Shown: positions 18,013 to 27,157 of the stretch, in pieces | Layout: every line of letters starts with the position of its first letter | Position numbering within the stretch: the stretch's first letter is position 1 | NCBI RefSeq assembly: GCF_011927905.1 | Contig: NZ_JAATJL010000001.1 | Location: 2,542,001 to 2,606,000 of the forward strand | DNA length: 64,000 nucleotides | Reading direction: 5' to 3' | DNA from: Arthrobacter pigmenti | GTDB lineage: Bacteria; Actinomycetota; Actinomycetes; Actinomycetales; Micrococcaceae | Notes under the pieces: model-generated | The model's database searches: none | What the model was told of the DNA's origin: nothing | The model's input: the letters and a program-made list of their open reading frames with translations, nothing else | Translations under genes and position numbers: made by a program

Positions 18013-18366
18013 TCACGCACCGGCCGCGTGGTTGATGCAGAAGCGCGTCCATGGCCGGGCTTCCAGCCTGCCCTCGGCGATTGGAACATGGCATACTTCG
18101 CAGGTGCCGTAAGTTCCGGTATCCAGACGGTGGAGGGCGGCTTCGACCTCGGCGATCCGCGAATCAACATCCCGGATCAGGGTTGCCGACTGGGACAGCT
18201 CGAAAGCGATGGTGGACCCTTCGGGATCGTGTTCGTCATCGATGTTGGAGTCTCGCCGGAGGTCACTGGTCGACGCGAAATCGGCACTCAGCGCTGCCTG
18301 GGCGGCACGCGATGCCGTCCACTCCTCCTCAAGCAGGGACCGGAAACGCTCATACCCGACCGGCAC
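18013..18366 (-). CDS. DksA/TraR-like zinc-finger protein
   Basis: About 117 residues from a GTG start (upstream ATG would overlap the sigma gene by 70 bases). A helical hairpin region is followed by a zinc finger, GTYGTCEVCHVPIAEGRL and RFCINH. The last ligand pair reads C-x2-H instead of the usual C-x2-C, so the finger is CCCH. DksA-like proteins bind RNA polymerase through its secondary channel. It overlaps the 3' end of the sigma-factor gene, so the two are probably co-translated. Exact start uncertain. Confidence 0.75.
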   Translation of the reverse strand: MPVGYERFRSLLEEEWTASRAAQAALSADFASTSDLRRDSNIDDEHDPEGSTIAFELSQSATLIRDVDSRIAEVEAALHRLDTGTYGTCEVCHVPIAEGRLEARPWTRFCINHAAGA

Positions 18367-18787
18367 GCAGTAACCCAAGGTTCTCGCGGATCCTCCCGCG
18401 GATTGTTTCAGTTGACACACCGAGGCGCTTGGCGATGTCCCGGTAGGTAAGCCCGTCGAAATAGATCATGCGCAGGAGGTCCGTTTGTGTTGGCCGGGCG
18501 TCGTCGTGTTCACGCAGCTCACGCACAGCCAGCCGGTGCAGCAGGTTTATCAGCCACGTTTCAGGGCTGCCTGAGGAAGGCTTGTACTCCGATGCCCGTT
18601 CCCACACCTCGAGATACGCCCGCTCCACCAGTGTGCGGTGAGCTACTGGATCAGGCAGGAGATGCTCCGCGAGGCCACAGGCGCACGGTGCAGTAGCCGC
18701 ATAAAATTCGGTGAACGCGGCGCGGTCACCCTGCCCTACCCGGCGCAGCAAGGCGCCAAGCTTCGTGGAACTTTCAACACTACCCAT
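18350..18787 (-). CDS. Short RNA polymerase sigma factor-like protein
   Basis: A 145-residue protein with a partial sigma region 2 at the N terminus (AFTEFYAATAP, YLEVWERA) and a region 4 HTH at the C terminus (LTYRDIAKRLGVSTETIRGRIRENL). This is shorter than typical ECF sigma factors (about 170-200 residues), so region 2 is reduced. GAGGGGC precedes the ATG. Its end overlaps the DksA-like gene. It could be a minor sigma factor or a sigma-like regulator. Confidence 0.75.
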   Translation of the reverse strand: MGSVESSTKLGALLRRVGQGDRAAFTEFYAATAPCACGLAEHLLPDPVAHRTLVERAYLEVWERASEYKPSSGSPETWLINLLHRLAVRELREHDDARPTQTDLLRMIYFDGLTYRDIAKRLGVSTETIRGRIRENLGLLRAGRV

Positions 18788-18830
18788 GAGCGCCCCTCAA
18801 AATTCTCCCCGCTGCCCCGGGATAATAAGC

Positions 18831-19094
18831 CTACTTATCCGAGCCTAACGCCCCGTGATCTTCCCGACCAGCCCCCGTGGGCACATGGTCTGCTCCGGCG
18901 GTCCGGCTCAGCCGCGAGGGCACCGCGTCCCGGTGATTCGCACTGTCCACCCTGCGAGCGCCGCAGGCTCCGCACCGCACATACAGGACGTAACCCATTG
19001 AGGTGCGGTGGGACGATTCGGTTATCCACCCGTGCTCATGTTCGACGGCGGTGGGACTTGGACTCTTGGCTGTCTGTGCAGGAGTAGGAAACAT
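18831..19094 (-). CDS. Small zinc-ribbon-like protein
   Basis: An 87-residue protein with histidines (HEHGW) and one CxxC pair (VRCGACGARRVD). The stretch WITESSHRTS...VLYVRCGACGARRVD reads like a conserved small actinobacterial protein found near sigma-factor genes, which is the reason for calling it over its shadow frames; recognition is from memory and weak. It lies 43 bp upstream of the sigma gene on the same strand. Rest of the 330-bp gap before the CGNR gene holds nothing else visible. Confidence 0.5.
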   Translation of the reverse strand: MFPTPAQTAKSPSPTAVEHEHGWITESSHRTSMGYVLYVRCGACGARRVDSANHRDAVPSRLSRTAGADHVPTGAGREDHGALGSDK

Positions 19095-19120
19095 GGATCC
19101 AACGATGCTGTAATAGTCTT

Positions 19121-19645
19121 ATGCATCTCAACCCTTACGGAGAGTACGCGGTTCTGTTGGCGGCATCGCTGGCAAACGCATGGCCTGACAACCGGGCGGG
19201 CGTCGTGACACGCGCCCGCGATTTCGGCATGACCATGCAGTTTCCGGAGGGCCCGGAGGATCACGAACACACACGGCAGGTCATAGATGAGTGGCTCCGC
19301 GTCGTCGACACATCCATCCCGGACGCGCGGGCCGAGCTGTTGAATGCGCAGATGGCAGAGGCCACAGCGTACCCACGCCTGACGGATCACGATAACGAGG
19401 GTTGGCATCTGCACTACCGCGATGATGGTCAAGGGCTGCCTGCCGTGTTGCGCGCCGTGATCAGCGTCGGCACATCGCTGCACCTTGTCACCCGAGGCAT
19501 GCATCGGGTGAGCCGTTGCGAAGCGGCGCCTTGCCGCCAGGTTGTTGTTGACGTCACCCGCAACGGGCGCCAGCGCTACTGTTCAGTGCGTTGCGGCAAT
19601 CGAGCAGCGGTCCGAAGGCACCGCGCCCAATCGACGAAGCACTGA
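19121..19645 (+). CDS. CGNR zinc-finger protein (ABATE domain)
   Basis: A 174-residue protein with an N-terminal ABATE-type helical domain (LAASLANAWP onward) and a C-terminal CGNR zinc finger: CEAAPC, then YCSVRCGNRAAVRRHR. This family is proposed to be a DNA-binding, stress-linked transcription regulator in actinobacteria. A TAATAGT box lies just before the ATG, consistent with a leaderless or very short leader transcript. Confidence 0.88.
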   Translation: MHLNPYGEYAVLLAASLANAWPDNRAGVVTRARDFGMTMQFPEGPEDHEHTRQVIDEWLRVVDTSIPDARAELLNAQMAEATAYPRLTDHDNEGWHLHYRDDGQGLPAVLRAVISVGTSLHLVTRGMHRVSRCEAAPCRQVVVDVTRNGRQRYCSVRCGNRAAVRRHRAQSTKH

Positions 19646-19677
19646 ACCAAGCGGATGCCCGCCGCGGTTTCCTGGCG

Positions 19678-20256
19678 TCACACTGCCACTGGTTCTCCCA
19701 CCCGCTGGGCAGTGGTCACGATCGTGGCGAAACCACGCGCAGCCAGGATGCCGGCGGTCCGATCCATCAGGTCTTCACCGGAAACGTCTCCATAGTTCCC
19801 TCCCGCTGGAATGCCGGACGTTGTCGTGGCATCAATCACGAACTCCACGTCGAAGCCAAGATCACTGGCCACCCGCGCCGTCGTCTCGCAACACTGCTCC
19901 GTGCGGATCCCGCAGATCACCAGACGGCGGACACCCCGAAGCGTCAGTTGCTGTTGAAGGTTGGTGGTCGTGAAGGCGTTGACCGAGGTTTTCGTAACCT
20001 GCATCTCGTTGTCCGCAGGTTTGAGTTCAGGCACAACCCGGACGTGGCCGTTCACTGGATCGAACACTCCGTCAGTCCCGGGCTCAGAGTGGGTTACCCA
20101 CACAACCTGATCGCCGCTGGAACGTGCGTGCTCCACCAGCTGTGCGATGTGGTCCAGCACCTTTGGGTTGGCGGTTGCCGCCCAGTCATCAGTGCGCTGG
20201 CGGAAGGACTCCTGGGCATCGACCACCAGGAGGGCGGTATCGGTTCGCTTAGTCAT
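19678..20256 (-). CDS. Isochorismatase-family hydrolase
   Basis: A 192-residue cysteine-hydrolase domain with the Asp-Lys-Cys triad: VVDAQ (Asp near 10), KTSVNAF (Lys near 90) and RTEQCCETTARVASDLG (Cys near 120). The family includes nicotinamidases and N-carbamoyl hydrolases; the substrate here is unknown. ATG at 20256 follows AGGATC; the 17 upstream codons are not typical of the family. Convergent with the CGNR gene. Confidence 0.85.
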   Translation of the reverse strand: MTKRTDTALLVVDAQESFRQRTDDWAATANPKVLDHIAQLVEHARSSGDQVVWVTHSEPGTDGVFDPVNGHVRVVPELKPADNEMQVTKTSVNAFTTTNLQQQLTLRGVRRLVICGIRTEQCCETTARVASDLGFDVEFVIDATTTSGIPAGGNYGDVSGEDLMDRTAGILAARGFATIVTTAQRVGEPVAV

Positions 20257-20337
20257 ACAACGATCCTCGGCGCGGGCACACGCCGAAGATAGGCTGAAGG
20301 GCGCCAATTACCGGAAGTATCCGGCCATTCGGTTGAT

Positions 20338-21255
20338 TCAGCGCAGCAATGTGGCCATCCTGCCGTAGGCCACCCTCGATTCGGGAAGAAACGGTAGCGC
20401 CACGAATACGTGGAAGGCGCCAAGGTAGGTATGCACGGTGAGCCGGCCGCCGGCGTCGTGCATTCTGCTCTCGAACAGGCGGGTATCCGCCATGCAGATG
20501 TCACGGTCTCCCTGGTGGATCTCAACCGGCGGGAGCGCAGCGAGCGCGTCGGGCTGCGCGAAGACCGGACTCAGGAGGGGATGCCGTGGGTTCTCGCCGT
20601 CAGCCCACCAGGATCCGGCTTCCACCGCTCCTGGCACGGCAAGCATGGGATCCACCCGCTGGTAACGCTTTGTCTCCGGATTTGTTCCGGTGATGTCCAG
20701 CCACGGCGAGAACAGCAGGAGCTGACCCGGCGCGGGCAGTCCTTCCGCCGCGAAGTGCAGGGCCTGCCCCACGGCCAGTCCGCCGCCCGCCGAGTCGCCT
20801 GAGAGGACGACGTCGGCCGCTTCCGTGCCGTCGAGCACCCTCCGGTAGACCTCGGTCAGGAGCGCATAGCCTTCCCGGTACGAGTGCTCGGGCGCTAACC
20901 GGTAAAGCGGCACGGTGACGGCGGCGCCGGTCCGACGGACAAGTTCGGCAATGATCCACCAGTGCGGCCGCACAAGCTCATTGATATAGGTGCCACCGTG
21001 CGTATAGATGATGTGGCGGCCGGAGGGTTTCCGCGGCGTCACCGTCAGCACACGCGTACCGGCGATGCGGGATTCCTTGACGCTGCCGAGCTTGCGGATA
21101 CCATGGCGGGGCTCAACGGGCGACGGGTAGCTGCGAGCGAAGTACTCTCCGCGCATCCGCTCCGGCGACAGGTAACGCCGCTTCGTAGGACCCCTTCCCA
21201 GCAGCGCGCATGCTGCCCTCATTGCGATACTGCCGCCTGCCCCGTTGCTCGTCAT
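20338..21255 (-). CDS. Alpha/beta hydrolase, hormone-sensitive lipase type
   Basis: A 305-residue esterase/lipase with the oxyanion motif HGG (IIYTHGGTYI, about residue 88), the nucleophile elbow GDSAGG (about residue 160) and a late Asp/His pair in the family positions (EIHQGDRDIC and TYLGAFHVF). These are the marks of bacterial HSL-type carboxylesterases. A TAGATT box ends 6 bases before the ATG, suggesting a leaderless transcript. Confidence 0.85.
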   Translation of the reverse strand: MTSNGAGGSIAMRAACALLGRGPTKRRYLSPERMRGEYFARSYPSPVEPRHGIRKLGSVKESRIAGTRVLTVTPRKPSGRHIIYTHGGTYINELVRPHWWIIAELVRRTGAAVTVPLYRLAPEHSYREGYALLTEVYRRVLDGTEAADVVLSGDSAGGGLAVGQALHFAAEGLPAPGQLLLFSPWLDITGTNPETKRYQRVDPMLAVPGAVEAGSWWADGENPRHPLLSPVFAQPDALAALPPVEIHQGDRDICMADTRLFESRMHDAGGRLTVHTYLGAFHVFVALPFLPESRVAYGRMATLLR

Positions 21256-21324
21256 CCCTTCAATCTAGACTCTGTTCTGTCCAGACTCTGGCGTGGCGGG
21301 CCTGCCGCTCTCTAAGGTGAGCGA

Positions 21325-21957
21325 ATGGGAAATCAACTTCATACGAGCCTGCTGCACAGCTGGCAGGGCATCGACGACGCCGCACGCCTGGACACCGCGA
21401 CCATCAACCTCGAGCCGGGCCGCTTAAGCGCCCACGGCACCTCCCGCACTGATGAGTACGCAATGAGCTGGGCGCTGACGACGACGGAGGGCTGGGTGAC
21501 CCGCAGGCTTACCGCGACCGTCCACGGTCACGGCTGGAGCCGGCACCTGGACCTGGACCGGTCCGACGACGGCGTCTGGTCAAGTACGACGCACAGCTCG
21601 GGCGAGTGCCCGCTACCAGGCGCGGGAATCGATGACCCCTCATCGCTGACCGGTGCACTGGACTGCGACCTGGGTCTTTGCCCGGTCACCAACACCATGC
21701 CGATCCTGCGGTTGAACCTTCACTCGGAAGAACTGGCCCCGGCCGATGAAACGTCCATGGCCATGGCCTGGGTGGAGGTCCCGAGCCTGCGCGTGGTCCG
21801 TAGCCAGCAGATGTATAGCCAACTCCGTGCACCGAGCGAGGACCGAAACGGCGTTATCCTTTATAGCTCGGACAACCACGGGTTCACTGCCGAGCTTCAG
21901 ATCGACCGGGACGGGATAGTCGTCGAATATCCGGGTCTGGCAACGCTCACCGGGTGA
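21325..21957 (+). CDS. Putative glycolipid-binding domain protein
   Basis: A 210-residue protein with the PF06475-type features: WQGIDDAARLDTATI at the start, YAMSWALTTTEGW, WSRHLDLDRSDDGVW and a central LTGALDCDLGLCPVTNTMPILRL. Members are soluble beta-rich proteins with a proposed glycolipid-binding role; no enzymatic residues can be assigned. It has TAAGGT 6 bases before the ATG (leaderless candidate), divergent from the hydrolase gene with a 69-bp gap. Confidence 0.8.
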   Translation: MGNQLHTSLLHSWQGIDDAARLDTATINLEPGRLSAHGTSRTDEYAMSWALTTTEGWVTRRLTATVHGHGWSRHLDLDRSDDGVWSSTTHSSGECPLPGAGIDDPSSLTGALDCDLGLCPVTNTMPILRLNLHSEELAPADETSMAMAWVEVPSLRVVRSQQMYSQLRAPSEDRNGVILYSSDNHGFTAELQIDRDGIVVEYPGLATLTG

Positions 21958-22048
21958 ATTCCAGTTAGTTTCCTCACATTTCGACCCACCAACAGCGTGG
22001 CCGGTTATCATACGTGACCATTATCTGTACAGGGACTACCGTGGAATT

Positions 22049-23701
22049 ATGTCTACTTCTGTCCCTCAGCAGCGTCCGGAACAATCCGGACCTCCCGGGC
22101 CGTCAACCGCAACGCCAGTTAAAGGCGTGCTCGACCGCCCAGTCTTTTACACGTCCCTGGTGGTCGTGCTGGCGCTGGTGATTCTTGGTGTGGTCTTCCC
22201 CGCCGGGTTCGCCACTGTCACCAGCAGCGTCCTCGATGGATTGGTATCCAACTTCTCCTGGGCCTTCGTGCTCACCGCCACGGGCTTCGTGGTTTTCGCC
22301 GCGTTCCTCGCCTTCAGCAAGTACGGCCGCATCCGGCTGGGCAAGGATGATGAGAAGCCTGCCTTCTCCCGCGCCTCATGGATCGCGATGATGTTCAGCG
22401 CCGGCATGGGCATCGGGCTCATGTTCTACGGCGTGACGGAACCGATCTCCCATTATCTGACGCCGCCCATTGACGGTGTTGAGCCAGGTACCGACGCCGC
22501 CGCGCGTCAGGCCATGAACTACACCCTCTTCCACTGGTCGCTGCATCCCTGGGCGATCTACGCCGTCGTCGGACTTGCCCTTGCCTACTCGGCGTTCCGT
22601 AAGGGACGCGGTGCCGGTTTCAGTGCGGCTTTCGCTCCACTGTTCCGTGGCCGCACGAACATCAAGGCTCTTCGCGCGATTGACGTCTTCGCGATTTTTG
22701 CAACGCTCTTCGGTTCGGCAACTTCCCTGGGTCTCGGCGTTGTGCAGATCAACGGCGGGCTGACCGAGGTCTTCGGCATCGAGAGCAACCTCTGGGTGCA
22801 GGTAGGCCTGATCGCGCTGCTGACCGTGTGCTTCGTGGTGTCCGCGGTCAGCGGCATCTCCCGCGGCATCAAGTGGCTTTCCAACGGCAACATGATCGCG
22901 GCGCTGGTGCTGCTCGCGTTCCTGTTCGTTGTTGGCCCCACGGTCTTCATCCTCGAACTGATTCCGTCTTCCGCAGGCAACTACCTCTTCGCGTTGCCCC
23001 AGATGGCAATGCGTACCGGCGCATTCGGCGGTGAAGAGTGGCTCGCTGCCTGGACCATTTTCTACTGGGCCTGGTGGGTTTCATGGACGCCCTTCGTCGG
23101 CTCGTTCCTCGCGAAGATCTCCCGGGGCCGGACCATCCGTGAGTTCATCTTCGGCGTCGTCGCTGTGCCGAGCGCCGTGAGCCTCGTGTGGTTCGGCGTG
23201 TGGGGCGGCACCGCAATCACCGCGCAGAACAACGGCGTGGACATCGCAGCAGCAAACGCGGAGAGTCAGGAATCGGCGATGTTTGCGCTACTGGCCGAGT
23301 ATCCGCTCGCCGCGGTCACGTCGATCCTGGTGGTACTGCTCGTGGCGGTATTCTTCATCTCCGGCGCGGATGCATCGTCCATTGTGCTCGGATCCCTCTC
23401 GTCCTTCGGGTCCGAGAATCCGCGGAAGTGGCTGACCATTCTGTGGGGAACCATGACCGGAGCGGTGGCCGCCGTCCTGCTGTTCATCGGCAGTCTGGGC
23501 GCGCTGCAGACCCTGACGATCATCGCCGCAGCGCCGTTTGTGTTGATCATGGTCGGGTTGTGCGTCGCGTTGATGATGGATCTTCGAAAAGATCCTGCCG
23601 TGGCCGGCATGAAACGCCGTCGTACTCCGCCTACGCCCGCGCCGGACCCTGAGCGGCAGCCCGAAGACCTCGGGACCGCCGAGGAGGCATCCGCGAGATA
23701 A
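22049..23701 (+). CDS. BCCT family transporter (choline/glycine betaine type)
   Basis: A 550-residue protein with 12 predicted membrane segments. The motif GMGIGLMFYGVTEPISHY and the Trp-rich WTIFYWAWWVSWTPFVGSFL block are hallmarks of BCCT carriers that import betaine-type osmolytes with Na+ or H+. A short hydrophilic N-terminus and C-terminal Pro/Glu-rich tail (TPAPDPERQ) may be osmosensing. Its end faces the convergent kinase gene with a palindromic terminator-like element between. Confidence 0.92.
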   Translation: MSTSVPQQRPEQSGPPGPSTATPVKGVLDRPVFYTSLVVVLALVILGVVFPAGFATVTSSVLDGLVSNFSWAFVLTATGFVVFAAFLAFSKYGRIRLGKDDEKPAFSRASWIAMMFSAGMGIGLMFYGVTEPISHYLTPPIDGVEPGTDAAARQAMNYTLFHWSLHPWAIYAVVGLALAYSAFRKGRGAGFSAAFAPLFRGRTNIKALRAIDVFAIFATLFGSATSLGLGVVQINGGLTEVFGIESNLWVQVGLIALLTVCFVVSAVSGISRGIKWLSNGNMIAALVLLAFLFVVGPTVFILELIPSSAGNYLFALPQMAMRTGAFGGEEWLAAWTIFYWAWWVSWTPFVGSFLAKISRGRTIREFIFGVVAVPSAVSLVWFGVWGGTAITAQNNGVDIAAANAESQESAMFALLAEYPLAAVTSILVVLLVAVFFISGADASSIVLGSLSSFGSENPRKWLTILWGTMTGAVAAVLLFIGSLGALQTLTIIAAAPFVLIMVGLCVALMMDLRKDPAVAGMKRRRTPPTPAPDPERQPEDLGTAEEASAR

Positions 23702-23721
23702 GCGCCGCTTCCATAGAAAGA

Positions 23722-23775
23722 TTCGTGCAGCTCTGGGGGCTCGACACACGCTCGAACCCGCCGGAGCTGCACGAA
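23722..23775. terminator. Palindromic element family A, copy 1 (bidirectional terminator-like)
   Basis: Perfect 12-bp arms TTCGTGCAGCTC (23722-23733) and GAGCTGCACGAA (23764-23775) with a 30-bp centre, between the convergent BCCT and kinase genes. The same arms reappear at 40049 and, diverged, at 47873. Confidence 0.7.
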
Positions 23776-23791
23776 ATCCTTTAGGACGGCA

Positions 23792-25492
23792 CTACCCGAC
23801 GACGTCGTCCGCCGCCTCGCGCTGCCCCCTTTCCTCTTCGCCGGGGTTGTCAGGCAGTTCGAAAGTGAACGTCGTTCCCCGGCCTAACTCACTCCGGCAA
23901 TGAATCTGCCCGCCGTGCTCTTCGACGATGGAGCGCACAATAGCCAGGCCCAGCCCGACGCCGGGAATCGCCGCCTCGCGCACCGCCGTCGTGCGGAAGA
24001 ACTTCGAAAAGACCTCTGCAGCGTCCTCCGGGCTCATGCCCATGCCCTGGTCCACGACCTCGCACACAACTGAGCCGGGCATGCGTTGCGCCCGCACCGT
24101 CACGGTCCCGCCGGACGGTGAATACTTGACCGCGTTGGACAGCAGGTTGTCCAGCACCTGGCCGATGCGCGCAGGGTCGCAATGCGCGCTCGTCCCCTGC
24201 GGCACATCATTGACGACGACGACGCCCGCTTCCCTCCCGCGCGCTGCGATGGCACCCACGGATTCACGGGCAATGTCCCCCAGGTCGCTCGGAACCGGTG
24301 ACACATCCGGTGTGCCTGCGGCAGCGGCAAGGAGGTCGTCAACAAGCCTCCGGAGCCGGCTGACGTTTCGTTCGATGACGTTGAGGCCGGACAGTACGTT
24401 CGCCGGCGGTTCGTCGTCGAGCAGGATCTCCAGGTGGCCGACGATCACGGTAAGCGGCGTGCGCAGCTCGTGCGAAACCATCGCAACGAACTCCTCCTTG
24501 GCGTTCAACGCTTCAACGAGGTCTGTCACGTCATTGAAGGCCAAAACGGCACCCTCACGGTTTCCGGCCTCGTCCAGCATGACGCGCGCTGAAACCGAAA
24601 GAGCCCGCTGCTCGGGATGCTCCCCTATCCGGATGAGGTGGTCTGAGAAGGTGTCGCCCTGCACGGCGCGGTACGCCGGTCGCATCTCGGCGGGGACGGG
24701 GGTCACGCCGTCGGCCTCGAACAGGAGCAGGTCCTTCTCTGGTGCGTCGTCCCTCCCTTTCGGCAGGCCGATCCGGTGTATCTCATGCTGGCGCCGGTTG
24801 AACAGGATGTCGTGGCCGTCCGCGTCGATGGCGAGAAGGCCGACGTCGACGGTGTTCACCGTAGCGTTCAGCAGCCGCTCACGCTGGGCGCTTTTGTGGA
24901 GTAGTTGCTGCAGGGCGTGGTCCTTGTCCTTCATGGCCCGCTGCTGGTCCATCATGCTGGCTGTCATCACACGGATGGTCACGGCAATTCCGAAGATGAT
25001 GATCGGCAACAGAATGGATTGCGTGAGCTGGGTCACCGTGACGTTCGGATCATTCACGAACAATGGAACCCAGATCATGGCCAGCGGCCCGAGGAAGCTC
25101 AACGCCAGGCACAGCCGCGGGTACAGGTCCGAGGCGCAGAGCCACACCACCGGAAACACTGCCAGCAGGCCGATTCCGAGAAGTTCCGTTCCTGCGCCGG
25201 TCCGCAGGAAGGACACGGGAACGAAGTTGAGTACGGGAATGATGAGGAACAGCCCGTACTTCATCCGATCCCATGGGATGGCCGCGCACAGCAGCAGGAT
25301 GAGGGCACTGATGATCACACCGGCGCGGTAACTGGCGCTCTCCCACACCTGCGGATGCAGGATCGCACTTCCGAGCGCGAGTACGCCCACAGTGATGGAC
25401 ATCGGCGCCTGGCTGAGGAGCACCCGTGTCCGCATCGACATTTCGTGGAACTGCCGGGTATTGAACGTCAGATAAGACAGAACGTTGTCCAT
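23792..25492 (-). CDS. Membrane-bound PAS sensor histidine kinase
   Basis: A 566-residue kinase: about six membrane helices in residues 32-175, a linker helix, a PAS-type domain (about 205-330), a HisKA domain with phospho-His341 in SHELRTPL, and a HATPase domain with DNLLSNAVKYSP (N box), DQGMGMSP and GVGLGLAIVRSIVEEHGG. ATG at 25492 follows GAGGAGC; the ORF extends further upstream but without support. No response regulator gene is adjacent, so it is an orphan. Confidence 0.92.
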   Translation of the reverse strand: MDNVLSYLTFNTRQFHEMSMRTRVLLSQAPMSITVGVLALGSAILHPQVWESASYRAGVIISALILLLCAAIPWDRMKYGLFLIIPVLNFVPVSFLRTGAGTELLGIGLLAVFPVVWLCASDLYPRLCLALSFLGPLAMIWVPLFVNDPNVTVTQLTQSILLPIIIFGIAVTIRVMTASMMDQQRAMKDKDHALQQLLHKSAQRERLLNATVNTVDVGLLAIDADGHDILFNRRQHEIHRIGLPKGRDDAPEKDLLLFEADGVTPVPAEMRPAYRAVQGDTFSDHLIRIGEHPEQRALSVSARVMLDEAGNREGAVLAFNDVTDLVEALNAKEEFVAMVSHELRTPLTVIVGHLEILLDDEPPANVLSGLNVIERNVSRLRRLVDDLLAAAAGTPDVSPVPSDLGDIARESVGAIAARGREAGVVVVNDVPQGTSAHCDPARIGQVLDNLLSNAVKYSPSGGTVTVRAQRMPGSVVCEVVDQGMGMSPEDAAEVFSKFFRTTAVREAAIPGVGLGLAIVRSIVEEHGGQIHCRSELGRGTTFTFELPDNPGEEERGQREAADDVVG

Positions 25493-25621
25493 CGTTCGGT
25501 GCTCCTCACGGTCAACTGCGGAACGTGCGGCGCATCTGTCCGATGCACCGCACGCCGGATGCCTCCACTCTATAGAGCACCCACTCACGCGCCATCAGTT
25601 GCGCGCATAGTTGTTGAAGAG

Positions 25622-27067
25622 TTAGCTCACTTCCACTTCGGCAGTGTCCTTGCGGGAGATGGAGACCATGTCCTCACGCGGCACAACCTTGATCCGCTCC
25701 CGGACCACGCCGTCGATCTCGGTCGCGGCATCACCCAGGCCGCGTTCGTGGGCATCGAGGGCAATCCAGCCCTCCCAGGTTGTGTACTGCACGCCGCGCG
25801 CTTCAAGGAGCTCGACGACGGCGGTCTCCTCCGGCGCGTTCGCGGCCGGCAGGTTCTCCAGGTCTTCGAGCAGGTACGTGACGGTCTCCAGTGCGTCGCC
25901 CTTGGTGTGCCCGATCAGGCCGACCGGTCCGCGCTTGATCCAACCCGTGGCGTAGACGCCGGGCACGTGGGTGCCGGCGGCATCCAGGACGCGCCCGCCG
26001 TCGTTCGGGATCACGCCACGGCGGTGATCGAACTCGACCTCCGGAAGGGCGGACCCAAAGTAGCCCACCGCACGGTACACGGCCTGTACGGGGTAATCGA
26101 TGAACTCACCGGTGCCCACGGCGTTTCCGGTGCCGTCGAGTTCCGTGCGCTCGAATTTGATACCTGCAACCTTGCCGTCCTCACCGAGCACCTCCACCGG
26201 ATTGTGCAGGAAGTGCAGGTGCAGGCGGCGGGAGGCCTTGAGCTCGGAGACGTCCTCGGGCTGCTCGGCGATCCAGTTGGTCAGTGTGCCGACCATGGTC
26301 TTGGTCTGGTTGTTCGTCTGGATCTGGCGGTCGGATTCGGCGTCGAACTCGAAATCCTCGGGGTAGAGCACAATGTCGACGTCGCGCGAGTGGGACAGTT
26401 CCCGCAGCTCCAGCGGCGTGAACTTCACCTGGGCCGGTCCGCGCCGCCCGAAGACGTGCACATCCGTTACAGGGGATGCCTTGAGTCCGGCGTAGACGTT
26501 GTCCGGAATCTCGGTTACCAGCAGGTCCTCGGCGTGCTTGGACAGCATGCGCGCCACGTCGAGGGCCACGTTCCCGTTGCCGATGACGGCGATTTCCTTT
26601 GCCTCGAGCGGCCACTCCCGCGAAACATCAGGGTGCCCGTCGAACCAGGACACGAAGTCCGCCCCGCCGAAGGATCCCTCGAGCTCGATGCCCGGGATGT
26701 TGAGGTCGGCGTCCTTGATCGCGCCGGTGGCAAAGATGACGGCGTCGTAATGGGCCTGGAGGTCCTCAATGGTGAGGTCCGTGCCGTACTCGACGTTGCC
26801 GAAAAAGCGGATGTCCCCGCGGTCCAGCACCTTGTGCAGGGCGTTCACGATGCCCTTGATGCGCGGGTGGTCCGGCGCCACACCGTAGCGGATGAGGCCG
26901 TACGGCGCGGGGTAGCGGTCATAGAGGTCGATGCTGACGGTCAGCGCACCGCTCTTGACGGCCTCGCTCTTCGTGAGGATGTCCGCTGCGTAGACACCGG
27001 CAGGACCGGACCCGACGACGGCGACGCGCAAGGCACGCGCGTGGGGGAAGGTAGTGGGTTGCGACAC
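25622..27067 (-). CDS. fprA: Ferredoxin-NADP reductase, FprA/adrenodoxin-reductase type
   Basis: A 481-residue flavoprotein with an N-terminal FAD fold (VAVVGSGPAGVYAADIL), the DLYDRYPAPYGLIRYGVAPDHPRIK block, a second dinucleotide site (IAVIGNGNVALDVARML) and GWIKRGPVGLIGHTKGDA near the end. These are features of the FprA/adrenodoxin-reductase family, which moves electrons between NADPH and ferredoxin. GTG start has AGGAAC upstream. Last gene of the sulfur operon; it likely feeds ferredoxin-dependent sulfite reductase (inference from context). Confidence 0.93.
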   Translation of the reverse strand: MSQPTTFPHARALRVAVVGSGPAGVYAADILTKSEAVKSGALTVSIDLYDRYPAPYGLIRYGVAPDHPRIKGIVNALHKVLDRGDIRFFGNVEYGTDLTIEDLQAHYDAVIFATGAIKDADLNIPGIELEGSFGGADFVSWFDGHPDVSREWPLEAKEIAVIGNGNVALDVARMLSKHAEDLLVTEIPDNVYAGLKASPVTDVHVFGRRGPAQVKFTPLELRELSHSRDVDIVLYPEDFEFDAESDRQIQTNNQTKTMVGTLTNWIAEQPEDVSELKASRRLHLHFLHNPVEVLGEDGKVAGIKFERTELDGTGNAVGTGEFIDYPVQAVYRAVGYFGSALPEVEFDHRRGVIPNDGGRVLDAAGTHVPGVYATGWIKRGPVGLIGHTKGDALETVTYLLEDLENLPAANAPEETAVVELLEARGVQYTTWEGWIALDAHERGLGDAATEIDGVVRERIKVVPREDMVSISRKDTAEVEVS

Positions 27068-27100
27068 GGCTGTGTTCCTATTCTTGGGTTGAGTCGGCGT

Positions 27101-27157
27101 TGAGTGCGCAGATAATGACGTTTTGAGCGGGCTATTCGGTGTTTATCTCAACACTCA
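27101..27157. repeat. Dispersed palindromic element, family B, copy 2
   Basis: Left arm TGAGTGCGCAGATAA (27101-27115) pairs with the right arm at 27143-27157 at 12 of 15 positions. The right arm runs into the 3' end of the cysG gene. The element fills the cysG-fprA gap and shares GATAATGACG and CACTCAGCGGG with the other copies. Confidence 0.6.

Noticed and set aside
24905-27103. A 732-codon plus-strand open frame opposite the kinase and fprA genes
   Set aside because: It is antisense to two well-supported genes, has no recognisable motif and is very rich in Arg, His and Gly, as expected of shadow frames in GC-rich DNA.
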